DNA of 64,000 nt from contig BCJX01000001.1 in NCBI GenBank assembly GCA_001600415.1, forward strand, positions 1,607,175-1,671,174. Reading direction: 5' to 3'. The notes under the pieces were generated by a model. It searched no databases. It was not told the DNA's origin and was given only the letters and a program-made list of their open reading frames with translations. This DNA comes from Pascua guehoae (lineage: Eukaryota; Basidiomycota; Tremellomycetes; Trichosporonales; Trichosporonaceae). This document shows positions 1 to 10,863 of this stretch, in pieces. Numbering within the stretch: the first letter of the stretch is position 1; every line of letters begins with the position of its first letter. Position numbers and translations under genes: made by a program.

Positions 1-90
1 GACGAGTAAGGGACCAGCAGTTAGTGACAGTACATTGAGAGAGCGAAAGCATGCATGTAGAAGATCGTATCATGGATTGCACGATGGCAG

Positions 91-160
91 AAGAAAAGCT
101 GTCCCAGTGAGGCTTGAACTGTGTACGCAAAAGAAAAGCTGTCCCACTGAGGCTTGAACT
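91..160. repeat. 40-bp-period duplication of a tRNA 3' end
   Basis: A 30-base block at 131-160, which contains the T-arm side and terminator of the tRNA-Asn gene, is repeated at 91-120 with one mismatch (107 versus 147). Ten unrelated bases separate the copies. The outer copy holds no complete tRNA. Confidence 0.85.
134..137 (-). terminator. Pol III T-run terminator of tRNA-Asn
   Basis: On the minus strand, TTTT lies two bases after the discriminator base of the tRNA. It is the usual RNA polymerase III stop signal. Confidence 0.6.
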
Positions 161-227
161 CAGGACCTTTCGATGTTGAGTTTTGACGCTTAACAGTCGA
201 ATGCTCTACCGACTGAGCCATAGGACA
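139..227 (-). tRNA. tRNA-Asn (GTT) with a 16-nt intron
   Basis: Read on the minus strand this folds as a full cloverleaf. The acceptor TGTCCTA pairs with TGGGACA (one G-T pair) and the discriminator is G. The A box TGGCTCAGTCGG and the T-arm GTTCAAGCC are both intact. The anticodon stem TTCGA/TCGAA closes only if a 16-base insert after position 37 (about 176-191) is removed. That leaves loop CTGTTAA with anticodon GTT for asparagine. An intron between positions 37 and 38 is the canonical nuclear tRNA intron site. Confidence 0.9.
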
Positions 228-2407
228 TTGGACGATATCGAATGGGAAGTGGGCCTCTGGTCCGCCATGTGGAACCGGACGCGCGGTGGCAGTCTATGGA
301 CCATTAATACTCTTATTATCGTGACTGTTGTTGTTGTTGTTGTTGTTCGGCCTGCCCAAGACGCGCATGGTGCAACGGTGGGATGTCTTTCGGGATGCGG
401 TCCCCTCCAACTTGAATCCTCTGCAAGGCCGCAACTTTCAGCCTCTGGGCACCACCTCTTTTCACGAATGTGTCTGTGTAGTGTCTTTGTGGCTGGTGTC
501 TCTGTTCAGCCATGTCCACAGCACCCCCCCTGCTCTATACCCGCCGGCTCGGCCCTAGCACCATAGAAAACACATCTACTATCGGAACCCTGCGGACCGC
601 TGTGTGTGTGCGCTCCCTGTATGTCCCCTCCTTGTATGTCCTCTCCATGTACAGGTGCGACCAGAAAGTATTGAGACGGACCCCTTGACCTCGGTCGCGC
701 ACACGGCACATTTCCTGGGTCCCATTTCGTACTGGAGTGCAGGAAACAACACGCAGGAGATGACATTACATGGGACCTGCGGCCTTATATCGTACCATCG
801 GGTTGAGCCAGAGGCCATCCATGCTCCACTTGGCGTGCACCCGAGCTCACCTCACAGTGGCAGTCTCAATACTTTCCGTCTTACCCGTGCTTTATGTGCA
901 CTCCTTGTGTCCCCTCCTTGTGTCCCTATGTGTCCCTCTATGTGTCCCTCTATGTGCCCCTCTATGCGTCCCCTCTATGTATGCCGAATATGTTTATCCG
1001 TCATCCCCAGCCACGCGCCATCCGCGTCTCCACGCCACCTCCAAGCCCATATTCTAACATTCAGAAGACGCCCAGGGGCACTTGGAAACCACCTCCAAAG
1101 GCATACGAAACATTGCGTGCTCTAACAGAGTGACACCTTTGGCTCCCATCGCCCTGACAGAGCCAGAACGCAATCACAACCACAACTCGCAGCTGACGAC
1201 CATGTCTGCTTCCCGAAAATCCCAGCTGCCACAGAACCTTGGCGGCCCACTCTCGCGCATTGTTCCTGACCTATTTCGGGGCGTGTCAGCCTCGACGTAT
1301 GCGGGTCGTAACGCGGTACGAACACGGTCGAGACCGCCGCGGCGAATGTAAATTGTATTCCATTGGCGATGGTCGACGCCGCCGAAGGCAGGGGATATGC
1401 TAGAGACGAGGTACAATGCGGTGGGGTGCGAGGTCGCGTGTCCTGGCTGGGTCACCTGGCACCTGGTGGTCACATTGTTCATCTCGTGGTTTCTCCCGAT
1501 CCATGTTATGGCATGGCCTCGGGTGGCTGTGTAGTGTGGTACAGGATGAACAGGACGGCTGCACCGTTGATCACGGAGCCTGGGGCTGCAGCGAATTGCT
1601 GTGAGGGAGTCAGGTTTGTTACGAAACAGTAGGTAGTGTCAGTGGGTAGCCGGGAGGGGTCAGTACGACGTGGGAGTAGAAAGCGCTAGGTAGCAGGAGG
1701 ACGTGTACAAAGCGGCAAGTAGACACATTGGATACGAAGCAAGCAGAAAGACAGAGAAGACCAAGTCGCCGGCTTGCGAAAGTAGGGACTTGCAAGCCAA
1801 ACCGTACCGCTGAACAAGATGAGCATACATGTCTATATCTATGCCGCCGACGACCGCAACGACGACGGCCCCGGCCGCGCGGCGTATTTTGGTCCTACAA
1901 ACCGGATAAACTGGAACCAGGCGGTGGTCTCGTCCCGTCCCACCAACTGGAGGTCGATGCTGGCACCAAGAGCCGAGCAACGACGCCCGGGGCGCAGTCG
2001 CCTACGAAGTAGTGAAGGGGGCTGTACGTGCGCGCGCGACGCGGCTGCTTTTGGTCAGCACGTGCGCTGGGGGTACACAACATTGTTTCTTTCTTTCTTT
2101 TTCCGAGATGGCAAGGAAAAGGGGCAAAAGGAAAAGGGCACAAGGTATGAGGAAAGCAAAGTACTTACATCAAGGGACGAGTGAACTGATCCGACGGGGC
2201 GCACAACTCGGCGTCGCGGTCGGGAGGTACAGGCGGAGCGAACGATGGAACCGCCGCGATGTCGCCACGGACGGAGATGGCGCAACCAACACCCTTGAGC
2301 TCCTGCTCTCCACCCAAACACAATCCCCCCCCCCGCCCTCCACTTCTGCGCACCCGCCTAGTGACCCTCCACGACCTGCCCCACCCCGCGCCCACCCCAA
2401 CCTTCAC
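228..2407. other. Intergenic, no gene recognised
   Basis: No reading frame here shows a recognisable domain or a convincing exon chain. It holds a (GTT)n run at about 326-347, a 12-base tandem repeat (TGTGTCCCTCTA-like) at about 905-985, and pyrimidine-rich sequence near 2300-2460 beside the 3' end of the GNAT gene. Confidence 0.5.
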
Positions 2408-2998
2408 CTATCGCCCCTCGACCTGCCCCCGCCCTTGCCTCTCCCCCCTCCCCCTCTTCGGGAGGACCATGAGGTGCACCGTCGTCTTCTCCCCGGGCAC
2501 CCAATCCGTCTCGTGCTCGCCGACGATCCGCCATCCCCGCCGGGTATAAAACCCCACCACGCCCTCATGCTTGGTCACGACGTCGAGGGCGGGGTATCCC
2601 TCCTCGCACGCCTTCTGCACCGCCGTCTCGAACAGGGCGCTGCCCACGCCGCGTCCCTGCGTCTCCGGGTCGGTAAAAAAGACAGCCACGAGGCGGAGCT
2701 CGTCGATCCCCACCCCCCCGTGCCCCGCCGCCCAGACGGACGCCATCGCGTCCTCGCCCCACGTGGGGGCGACGCGCGTGACGGAGATGTGGCCTGCGAT
2801 TTTGCCGTCCAGCTCGGCCACCCACGCGTGCACTTCGGCCGGGCGGACGATGAATGCGCGCGCGCCGCAGGGGATGGGCCATAGGAGGGGGTACTCGGAG
2901 TGCGGCTGCTGGCGGACGAGGAGGGCGTCGAGGGCGGGCAGGTCGCGGGGCTCGCGGGGGCGGATGATTAGGCCCGGCGGGGTGGGCGTGCGTGTCAT
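2408..2998 (-). CDS. GNAT-family N-acetyltransferase
   Basis: Intronless 196-residue protein. Residues about 10-180 form a GNAT fold, which moves an acetyl group from acetyl-CoA to an amine. The acetyl-CoA loop is visible as QGRGVGSALF at residues 114-123, matching the family motif A Q/R-x-x-G-x-G/A. It is preceded by the beta-4 strand region ELRLVAVFF. HISVTRVAP (70-78) fits the preceding strand, and the later strand carries YTRRGW. The substrate cannot be told from sequence; small GNATs of this kind act on small amines, peptides or drugs. The last 15 or so residues are Arg/Gly-rich and probably disordered. The start ATG is the first in frame, and a TATA-like box lies about 65 bases upstream. 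The gene is probably cytosolic, with no signal peptide. Confidence 0.85.
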   Translation of the reverse strand: MTRTPTPPGLIIRPREPRDLPALDALLVRQQPHSEYPLLWPIPCGARAFIVRPAEVHAWVAELDGKIAGHISVTRVAPTWGEDAMASVWAAGHGGVGIDELRLVAVFFTDPETQGRGVGSALFETAVQKACEEGYPALDVVTKHEGVVGFYTRRGWRIVGEHETDWVPGEKTTVHLMVLPKRGRGERQGRGQVEGR

Positions 2999-3062
2999 CG
3001 TACAGTCGGGGAGGAGAGGAGCGTCGAGTCAAGTCGAGTCGTGCTGGGGTTTGGAGGTCGCG

Positions 3063-3070
3063 TATTTATA
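3063..3070 (-). promoter_or_regulatory. TATA-like box of the GNAT gene
   Basis: On the minus strand TATAAATA lies about 65 bases before the start codon of the acetyltransferase, a plausible core promoter position with a short leader. Confidence 0.5.
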
Positions 3071-4499
3071 GCGAGCAAAGGTGGTGGGTAGAGAAAAGTA
3101 AAGAGGGCGGGGAACGCGGTTGACGGGGATCGAGGCTGTCCTTTGTGTGCCTGGCAACCAGAGTTTATAAGCAATGGGGTGCGGATCGTGTCGGTCTCTC
3201 GGCCGGGTGGGCAGTCGACACAAGCAGAGTGGGTGACTCGAAATGTCACCCGGCCTGGCCCAGTCCAGTAGTGAGTGTCCCGAATCGAGTGCTCGTCTCG
3301 CTCGTCTCGGTTAATCCCCGATGGTGTGATGCGTTTCACAACCCCAGATTACAAAGCACATGCAGCCGACAGTAGGCGTGTCTAGGCCCCCTTGTTTGTC
3401 CTTTACACTGTGAAAATAGGGGTTCGATTCCTCTATCCCTTATTTATCTTTATCAAAATACAAATGACAACTGAGCTTTTCTAATATGCTTAACCCCATC
3501 TGCATCAGGTGGTTATTACCGCTTTATTGTGGGCCTAATCCGGCCTTGGGACACGATTGGCGCGCCTTTCGAAGCAAGGCGCACGTGGGCATTCATGTCT
3601 TATCTAATCTGCACCTGGGCCTGGGGCGCAGCGAGCCCAGCGATCAGCGAGCCCAGAAGACGCAAAGACGACGCGTCTGTCCATCTGTCGATCACTAGGT
3701 CTTTATCACTACAGCACTGCCGTTGCAACCATAAAGAGCAGCCAGCCGCCAGCTTTGCGTGCCTACAGCCAGAGCCCCGTACCAGACCCGACGCAGAAAC
3801 TCGGTCGAGCCCACCCACCGATAATCGGACAGGCCATAGTCGTGGGGAGAGAGGTAATGCCCTGGCCAGTGGCTGACGTGAGGTGCATTCACTGGGATAT
3901 GGCGCGATTCGAGGGACCCAAGTGGATTGCCGATAGCGACGCGTCCTGCAATGTCCCACAGTGCCCATGTGCGGCTGTGTGCGGCTGTGTGTGGCTGTGT
4001 GCGGCCGTGTGTTGCCCGAGACAAACAGGCATGCGCCCATGATTCTCGACCCGAAGTGGCCCGTATAATCGTGCTCGTCCGTGCCATGTGAACCCACCCA
4101 GGTCGGGCCCGGGTGACACACCAACGACATGCCTGTGGGCATGGGCGTGCACCCGCCCTCATTTGGGTCGAGCCTCCATCAGCTGCCTTATACTGTACCA
4201 CTGTGGTCTTATCCATGCGGCTTTGACGAGCCTACCCAACCAACCTCGACAATCTGGCCAACTCGCCACCCAGCTTCGAGTTCCACCCGTGCCACGTGCC
4301 GCCCGTGGTAACATGAACGATGCATGAGACATGAGACATGTGTTTGCAGTGATTACTGTCCGTGGGTTGCAATGCTGTACGGGGGAATCTCGAGCGGGCG
4401 TAAATCTACGGTCGCCTCTACTGTCCTCGTCTCATACACACAAAAGGTGAAAACGAACCATCGTGCTCTCGAGGTTGCAATTATACGCACGTCCTCGCC
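3071..4499. other. Intergenic, no gene recognised
   Basis: Spacer between the GNAT gene and the 3' end of the 1681-residue gene. It contains a tRNA fragment (3402-3442) in an AT-rich patch running to about 3490, and a short GTGCGGCTGT-type tandem repeat at about 3970-4013. No coding exon could be supported. Confidence 0.45.
3402..3442 (+). pseudogene. 3' half of a tRNA, probably mitochondrial tRNA-Val (UAC)
   Basis: The stretch begins with anticodon-loop-like TTTACAC (TAC at 34-36), then TGTGA and a perfect T-arm (AGGGG-TTCGATT-CCTCT). It ends with acceptor ATCCCTT and discriminator A. The matching 5' half (acceptor AAGGGAT, anticodon strand TCACA) is absent upstream. Layout and base composition resemble organellar tRNA-Val, and the following 50 bases are AT-rich. 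I infer a truncated mitochondrial insertion, but a broken nuclear tRNA is also possible. Confidence 0.5.
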
Positions 4500-4562
4500 G
4501 ATACTCTCCCTCTCGCTCTCTCTCCTACTCTCTCTCTCTCTCTCACACTCTCCTCTCACACT
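4500..4562. repeat. (CT)n microsatellite
   Basis: Nearly pure CT tract immediately after the stop codon of the minus-strand 1681-residue gene, so it would read as GA-rich sequence in that transcript's 3' UTR. Confidence 0.8.
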
Positions 4563-7500
4563 CTAAGACGCGTTGGTGACGCGCTTTGGCCGCGGGGTCT
4601 CCTCGTCGCCAATACTGCGGCGCCACGAGCTTGGCGGCGGGCCGTCTAACAGCTCGGCCGAGCGACGTGCCCTTCGGCGCTGCGGTGTCATGTTCGTCGC
4701 GACGCCCGTCATCGAGTTGCCCGAGCTGCTCGCCGAAATCTGTCCGTGTGCCGTTGATACGTGCGCAACGCTCGCGGGGCGGCCGACAGGCGGACCACTC
4801 TCGGCAATACCCGACATGCGGCGGGCGGCTTGGCGGCGGGGTGAGCCCGACGGCGAGCCCTCGCCACCGCCCGTGCGATACGGTGCGACGGGTGGGCCAA
4901 ACTCGCCGCCGTACACCGACTGCGCGGGGGGCCCATACGCGTACATTGCCGTGCTTGGGCCAGGCATACCGCTCATGCCAGCCATGCCAGCCATGGCACC
5001 CGGGTGCATCCCGCCCATTTGCATCTGTGGGAACGCGACCTGCGGTGGGTAGCCAAATCCGTAGCCAGGCATTCCCATCATGGGCATTCCACCTGGCATA
5101 CCGGGCATGGCCCCAGGCATCCCGGGAGGCATTCCGGGGGGCATGCCGGGCATGGCTCCAGGCATAGCCGGCATACCTCCGCCACCGGTCATTCCGCCAG
5201 CATACGAGAACGCGGTCGGGACATTGTTGTACGAGTAGCCGTACGACGGTGCGTTGAACATGCCGCCCGCGATCGTCTGCGCGTTGGACACGCTGGATGA
5301 GCGCTCCCAGTAGTCGTCAAAGTAGCGCGACGCCGCCGCCATCCACTGCGCCTGCATCTGCTCCTTCATCATCTGGGCGGCTTGCGGATTGACGCCCGCG
5401 GCCTGGGCCTGCTGCTGCTGGAGCATGGCCGCGGCAGCTGTCGCAGCACTCGAGTCGCTCATGTCAAAGTGTGTCTGCGGGCGCGGTCGGTCGTCAGCCT
5501 GCGCACGCGGCCGGGCAGACGGCTCGGCCCATGAAGCGCGCGAAGGATCTGTGCTGCGCGGGGTCATTGGCTGGTGGGCAAGAGAGTCGCCCGTCAGGCC
5601 AGATTGCGACGACGCAGGCGATGCGGTAGAGCGCGTGCCGTGTGCTGCGACAAGGTTGACGGCTTCGTGGCGGGGGGATGGGTGGCGCATAGCCGACGTC
5701 GACGCAGTAGGCATTGCCCGCAGCCTGTCGGTGCTTGATGGTCGCGGGAGGTGGGCAACCGACGCGGGCCGCGTCACCTGCCGCGCGCGCGGCGGGCGCA
5801 TGGTGGATGGTGCGGCACGTGTAGAGTGGATCGAAGGAGGGCGTGCGGGAGGCTCGGCCGTCTTGGGCGACTCGTCTGGCGACGGCGAATCTGAAAGTGA
5901 CCACTTGGATGCGCTGGGCGTGATCGCGGCATGCGAGACAGTGCGACCGCCGCTGGGTCGAAGTGATGACTTTGACGGTTGGGTCCCGAGCTTGACGGAA
6001 GCCATCGACGCGCTCTGGCGTAACGAGTGGGTCGATGCCTTGTTGCGGATGATCTTGAGCGGCTTGTCCTCGTCCGAGTCGGACGTGATTTCCTCAACGT
6101 CAAGGCGGTCAAACATAGAGACGCCGCGCGATCGAGCGCCACCAAATGCCACCACAGATGCCATTCGGTCACGCGATGCCCGAGATAATGGCCGCGCCGT
6201 CTCGGTGCTCGAGCCCACAAACGATGACGTCCGGTCACGCACAGTGGCCTGCGACATGCGCGAGCTCGTAGACATGCGTGAAGCGTGGTGCTTTGCACTC
6301 TCCGACTGGCGCGAACCAGGGCGGCGAGCTGGCGGCGTTTTGCCCTCGTCATCAGAGTCCGAGCTGCTAGCCCAGCCCTCGCTCTTGCGTGGTCCGCGCG
6401 TCTTGTCAACCGACTGTCGAGGCGTCTTGGCGAAGCTCGAGTGAGGCACGACGGGCGGCGGTGCAGGCGGTGCAGACATTTTTGGTGGAACAGGCGCAGG
6501 GGATGAAGAGCGATCTGATATTGGCGACTTTGTCATGTTGCCGGTATTACGTTCAGGCGACTGCGGGGCAGGAGGAATGTAGAGACGCTGTGTCGAGTTG
6601 CTGAGCTGCGGGACGGCCGACGCAACCGCCTGACTAGCGGTCGTGGCGGTCTTTGCGAGACGCTCATACAGGCTCTGCCGCGTCTCGCCGGGGGAAGACT
6701 TTTCACCAACGCGAGGCTTGTCTTTGTCTGCGAGGCTAAGCGTTGCCGCGACAATAGCGGGGTCAAACCCTTCTTCATCTTCGTCGGATTGGGCACCGTC
6801 CTTGGACTTGCTGTCGGGGTTTGGCGAGCCCGTCCAGAAGCCCGAGATACGGCGCAGCGGCTCGTCGAGCGCAGGAAGAAGATTCGGCGACAGAGTAGCT
6901 GCACGGGCAGGAGGTGTCCCACGAACAGGACCGTCCGGAAGCTCATCAGGGCGAGGAGGCAGCTTGATGTTTTCAAGCGGGTCCTGCGGTTCGGGCAGCA
7001 CGATGCGCGCGGGAGGCGGAGCGGGCGGAGACGTCCTCAGAGGAACAGTCGTCATCTGCGAGTCTGGTGTCTCGGGTGGCGTTTTGTACATGGCAGCATG
7101 TTTGAGGGGCGGCTCTGGCGGGATGGGCGAAGGGTCGCGCAGCCCCAGCGTCGACTCACGCAGAGGGACCGCAGGCTCATGAGAAAAGTACGACTCGCGA
7201 GGTCCAGGCGAGGGTGAGACGGAAGATGCGCGTGAATTGACCCCAGACGGCGACAGAGTCGACTCGCGAGTACCGCTAACCGTGGGTGAGAATGTCGATT
7301 CGCGGCCAGTATTCGGCGTTGGCGGGATATACGGGTCGCGGGCACCCGCTTCACGTTTCGCCTTGTGGAACTGAAGAGACGCCTTGCGTCGAGGCAGTTG
7401 GTTGCGAGGAGCCATCTTGCCCAACGCCCCAGCCGACGTCGCGGTCGGCGAGGCTTCAGCCGGACTGTGAGTAGGGCGGGAAGACGGGCTCTCGGCCCAT

Positions 7501-9608
7501 GGCGACGACGGTGTCGCATCCACAGGCGATGGACGGTCGGTGAAGCGAGTCGTGGTGACACCCCTGACAACAAAGTGCGGAGGCGTGGTCGAACCCGTGT
7601 TCTGTGACTCGAGCTTGGCTGGATTAGTCGGGTTTACCGGACTGACACGAGGCGGGGGCTGTGCACTCGTGGACGAATCTATTGTCACGCTGCTCAGTGG
7701 GCGGGTTGCCGAGGCCGGGCTGTTATCGTTGCTAGTGGTGACGGCGAGAGTCGGGCGAACCGTCTCAGTCGTCGGGCTCGGGCGGTACGCGGAACGGGCC
7801 GGGCGCTCGGGCTTTGGCGAATCTGGAACAGCCACGCTGAGCCTCGGCGTGCATGGCGCCGAGCTCGGCGCTGTGCCAGGTGAAAACGCAGGTGGTGATG
7901 GCAGGTCGGACAGCGACAGCGCAGACGATTCGCGCCGAATAGACGCCTCGCCGCCGCCGCCGCCGCCGCCTCCACCACGAAGGTTGGCACGAGATAACGA
8001 GAGGGGAATGTCGTCATCATCGAGCATTGTCGAGCTCGGACGACGAACAGCCTTGCGGAAGGCACCGACGCTGACACGATTCGCAGAGTCAAACGAACCC
8101 GTTGCGCTTGGCGGCCGTGGACGTGGCGCAACGAGATCGGCAAACGATTCACGGTGGTGGTCGCCAGTGCTGGGCCGCGGCGAGGTGGCAGCGCTGCCAA
8201 GGTACCTGTCAACCTCGCCAAAGTCTGATGCGCCAGACACATGTCGAAAGCCCTTGAGCTGGAACGAGCTGTCGTCACCACTCGGCGTCTCATCAGCGGC
8301 CATGGAGACGCGCGAGGGAGTGCGGTGGAAATTGAGGTGGAAGAAGTTTGATGACGGGCGGCGCATGTTGTTGGCGGGTCGGTCATTGGACGTACGCCTC
8401 GCCGAGGGCGATGGTGGTGGAACATTGAGTTTCATGGGTGAGACGTTGGCACTTGTAGAGTCGAGACTGAGACGGTCGGGAACGGACACATCGTTGGTAC
8501 GCGATTGTTTGCGAGCCCGAATGCGAGGCTTCCATGCAGAACGCTTGCCATCGGCATCGGCTACCGGGTCTGCACCTGCTGCACGGATCTCTTCAATGTC
8601 GTCACCATGGCCGTGCACCTCGGCGGATGGGGACGCGTTCGAGCTCGTGGGAGTCACGGCCGAGACTGAGAGCGACGACGTGGAGAAGACTGCCTTCTTC
8701 ATCGGGCGTGGAAAGGGCGCCGTGTCCGTAATGGTCGCATTAGAACCGGCTCTAACAGTCCTCTGAGAGTCGTGAGAGTCGGCTCCGCGTCGTGGCGCCC
8801 CATAGCGATCGCGTGACGAGTCGCGGTCACGGCCACGATCGGATGAACGAACTGCAGGTGCAGGAGACGAACCCCCACGTGATGCTGAAAGTTGTGTTGG
8901 TATCCTGCTCTGTTGCTCGCCCGAGACGCCAGATGGTTGCTCACTCTCAAACCCGAGCTTACCGAGAATCCCTCCGTCCTTTTTCCACTCTGCAGAGCTC
9001 GTGCTCTCCTTGGACTGGCCCGTATTTGTGCTGCCAAGAGAGATGACGGTAGTCTGCGACCCATTGCGCGAGTGACCCCTGCCGTCCCTGGCGTGCCCGT
9101 TTGCACCAGAAGAGGCGGTGGGGGAGACGTGCGGAGCATGGGTGTGGGTAAAGGACTGTCGGCGTGGTGGAGAGGAGGGGTGGTACGAGATTGCCGGTAC
9201 TGCGGCCGACTGCTGCGCAGGTGGCGCACGGGCTCGGGCAGACGATATAGGCGATGCAGGAGGCGCGCGAGCTGGGGGATAGTCGTACGCGGTCGCCTTT
9301 GGGTCGGCATTGTTATCGCGCTTCCATGGCATGCGTGTCATGCGTGATGGGGGGCGCGAGGACGATGCCACTGACGACATGGACACACGTCCCGAGGCAA
9401 CCACCTCGGTCGTCGACACACGCTTCTGCTCGGCGACCTTTGGGGGGCCAAGAAAGTTTGTCGAGGGCGACCGGCGGACAGTCTTGGATGAGCTGTTCAC
9501 CGAGACCGTGGTCGAGCGCGAGCTGGGGCGTGGTGTCTCAGCATCGCGTTGCTCGCGCGCCTTGGCGTTCGCGTTGGACGATGAACGTAAGCGCGAGAAG
9601 AGGCCCAT
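4563..9608 (-). CDS. Large disordered Ser/Pro-rich protein, function unknown
   Basis: One uninterrupted 1681-codon frame, remarkable because most other genes here are split by introns. I recognise no catalytic domain. The N-terminus MGLFSRLRSSSN is basic with a Gly at position 2, so N-myristoylation is conceivable but unproven. The first 1300 or so residues are Ser/Pro/Arg/Thr-rich with many SP and TP sites, as in phospho-regulated scaffolds of cell polarity or cortex, and include a poly-Gly run. A more ordered stretch near residues 1430-1480 (SRYFDDYWERSSSVSN) is followed by a Gly-Met-Pro segment of PGMPPGMPGAMPG type encoded at about 5060-5170. The C-terminus is basic with RRRARR. The start is the first ATG of the frame. 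Opposite-strand frames up to 408 codons are GC-codon shadows. Confidence 0.75.
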   Translation of the reverse strand: MGLFSRLRSSSNANAKAREQRDAETPRPSSRSTTVSVNSSSKTVRRSPSTNFLGPPKVAEQKRVSTTEVVASGRVSMSSVASSSRPPSRMTRMPWKRDNNADPKATAYDYPPARAPPASPISSARARAPPAQQSAAVPAISYHPSSPPRRQSFTHTHAPHVSPTASSGANGHARDGRGHSRNGSQTTVISLGSTNTGQSKESTSSAEWKKDGGILGKLGFESEQPSGVSGEQQSRIPTQLSASRGGSSPAPAVRSSDRGRDRDSSRDRYGAPRRGADSHDSQRTVRAGSNATITDTAPFPRPMKKAVFSTSSLSVSAVTPTSSNASPSAEVHGHGDDIEEIRAAGADPVADADGKRSAWKPRIRARKQSRTNDVSVPDRLSLDSTSANVSPMKLNVPPPSPSARRTSNDRPANNMRRPSSNFFHLNFHRTPSRVSMAADETPSGDDSSFQLKGFRHVSGASDFGEVDRYLGSAATSPRPSTGDHHRESFADLVAPRPRPPSATGSFDSANRVSVGAFRKAVRRPSSTMLDDDDIPLSLSRANLRGGGGGGGGGEASIRRESSALSLSDLPSPPAFSPGTAPSSAPCTPRLSVAVPDSPKPERPARSAYRPSPTTETVRPTLAVTTSNDNSPASATRPLSSVTIDSSTSAQPPPRVSPVNPTNPAKLESQNTGSTTPPHFVVRGVTTTRFTDRPSPVDATPSSPWAESPSSRPTHSPAEASPTATSAGALGKMAPRNQLPRRKASLQFHKAKREAGARDPYIPPTPNTGRESTFSPTVSGTRESTLSPSGVNSRASSVSPSPGPRESYFSHEPAVPLRESTLGLRDPSPIPPEPPLKHAAMYKTPPETPDSQMTTVPLRTSPPAPPPARIVLPEPQDPLENIKLPPRPDELPDGPVRGTPPARAATLSPNLLPALDEPLRRISGFWTGSPNPDSKSKDGAQSDEDEEGFDPAIVAATLSLADKDKPRVGEKSSPGETRQSLYERLAKTATTASQAVASAVPQLSNSTQRLYIPPAPQSPERNTGNMTKSPISDRSSSPAPVPPKMSAPPAPPPVVPHSSFAKTPRQSVDKTRGPRKSEGWASSSDSDDEGKTPPARRPGSRQSESAKHHASRMSTSSRMSQATVRDRTSSFVGSSTETARPLSRASRDRMASVVAFGGARSRGVSMFDRLDVEEITSDSDEDKPLKIIRNKASTHSLRQSASMASVKLGTQPSKSSLRPSGGRTVSHAAITPSASKWSLSDSPSPDESPKTAEPPARPPSIHSTRAAPSTMRPPRARQVTRPASVAHLPRPSSTDRLRAMPTASTSAMRHPSPRHEAVNLVAAHGTRSTASPASSQSGLTGDSLAHQPMTPRSTDPSRASWAEPSARPRAQADDRPRPQTHFDMSDSSAATAAAAMLQQQQAQAAGVNPQAAQMMKEQMQAQWMAAASRYFDDYWERSSSVSNAQTIAGGMFNAPSYGYSYNNVPTAFSYAGGMTGGGGMPAMPGAMPGMPPGMPPGMPGAMPGMPGGMPMMGMPGYGFGYPPQVAFPQMQMGGMHPGAMAGMAGMSGMPGPSTAMYAYGPPAQSVYGGEFGPPVAPYRTGGGEGSPSGSPRRQAARRMSGIAESGPPVGRPASVAHVSTAHGQISASSSGNSMTGVATNMTPQRRRARRSAELLDGPPPSSWRRSIGDEETPRPKRVTNAS

Positions 9609-10822
9609 CGGTGCGCAGGGCGGGGTGGCGGTCTCGCGGGGGCGAGCGACGCCAATGGGGTGGTGGGGGGGAAGGAGAAGGGGGAAGGGTTAAGAAGTGG
9701 GTCGTCGACGAAATGGTGGAGAAAAAGAGGCGATGTGGCTGGCGCAAAGGCGGGGAAAGATGTGCGCGTGGCAGCCACAGTGACGAATGGGTGCAGGCGA
9801 GCGAACGAGCGAGCGGGGCGCGAGGCGCGGAGCTGGGGGCGCTCGGCGTGAACAAAGAGGCGGCGAAGAAAAAGAGGATAGGAGGAGGAAGGAGGGGTGA
9901 AGGTGGACCGCAGAGGTTGTGTGCACTGGTATGCAGAGGATTGATTGTGTGGTGGAGTCTTGTGGACGGGGAGATGATTAACGAGTGTGTCGAATGTGGG
10001 CGTGGGGTATTTGCGTTTGCGATTCCAGCCGTGATCGTCGTATCGATCGAGCGACCAAACGAAAGAGAAGAAATGGGTTGAACAAAGCAGGTTGTTGGGG
10101 GTGGGTGGTGGCAATGAACAGAGAGATTGGTAGCGCGCGTCAAACGGTATAATGGGATGTCGTGGTAGGAGTAGTGTGTCGGGTTGCAAGAACGGTTTGG
10201 AGCGGTAGGGTGATTGATGTTTTACACGTTGGCGCCACCGATCAAACGCCGGCCGCCGGGCAAGGCAGACAGTCACGCCGAGCGAAGGGGGGGGCGAGTT
10301 GGCCAAACGACCTGCGGAGCTGCCAAGGTAGTGTGTGTGGGGAGCCGACGATGGCCGGTGGCCGGTGGGCGAGGGCGACTGGCTCTATGAGGTACGGTAC
10401 GATACGGTGCGGCGTGCGAGGTCGGCGCTGCACGCTGCTGCTGCTGGGCCTGCTGTGCTGCGATGCCCGATTGCACGAGTGGGCGCGCGAGTGGGGTGGC
10501 GGCAGTACCCGCGCAGTGTGTGGATGTGTAGGGCCAATGTGGCTCAATGTGCCAGGCAGGTTGTGCACAAAAAAAATCGGCGCAGTGACCTAAGGGTTGA
10601 TGATGGTGGGGTCCGTGACCCGTTGGGCGTCGGGCGCAGCGGTGCAGGTTTGCGGGTAGGGGTGGGGTGGGGTGGTGGTGGGGTGCACCTCGACCAGGTG
10701 GGCTCGAGGCGAGGGAAACACGAGCTGAAACGCGTCGCCCCTCCAAGATTTGCAGTGGCGCGTACGGTCTGTCCCGTTTGGCCGCACACACACACTGGAA
10801 ATGTCCCGAGAGAGGAGCGAGG

Positions 10823-10863
<41 letters not shown>

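Noticed and set aside
2012..2884. 290-codon plus-strand frame across the GNAT gene
   Set aside because: Antisense to a clear acetyltransferase; its Pro/Arg/His-rich product has no recognisable motif.
5389..8766. Plus-strand frames of 351 and 408 codons opposite the 1681-residue gene
   Set aside because: They are reverse-strand shadows of a GC-rich Ser/Pro coding sequence, with no domain and repetitive composition.
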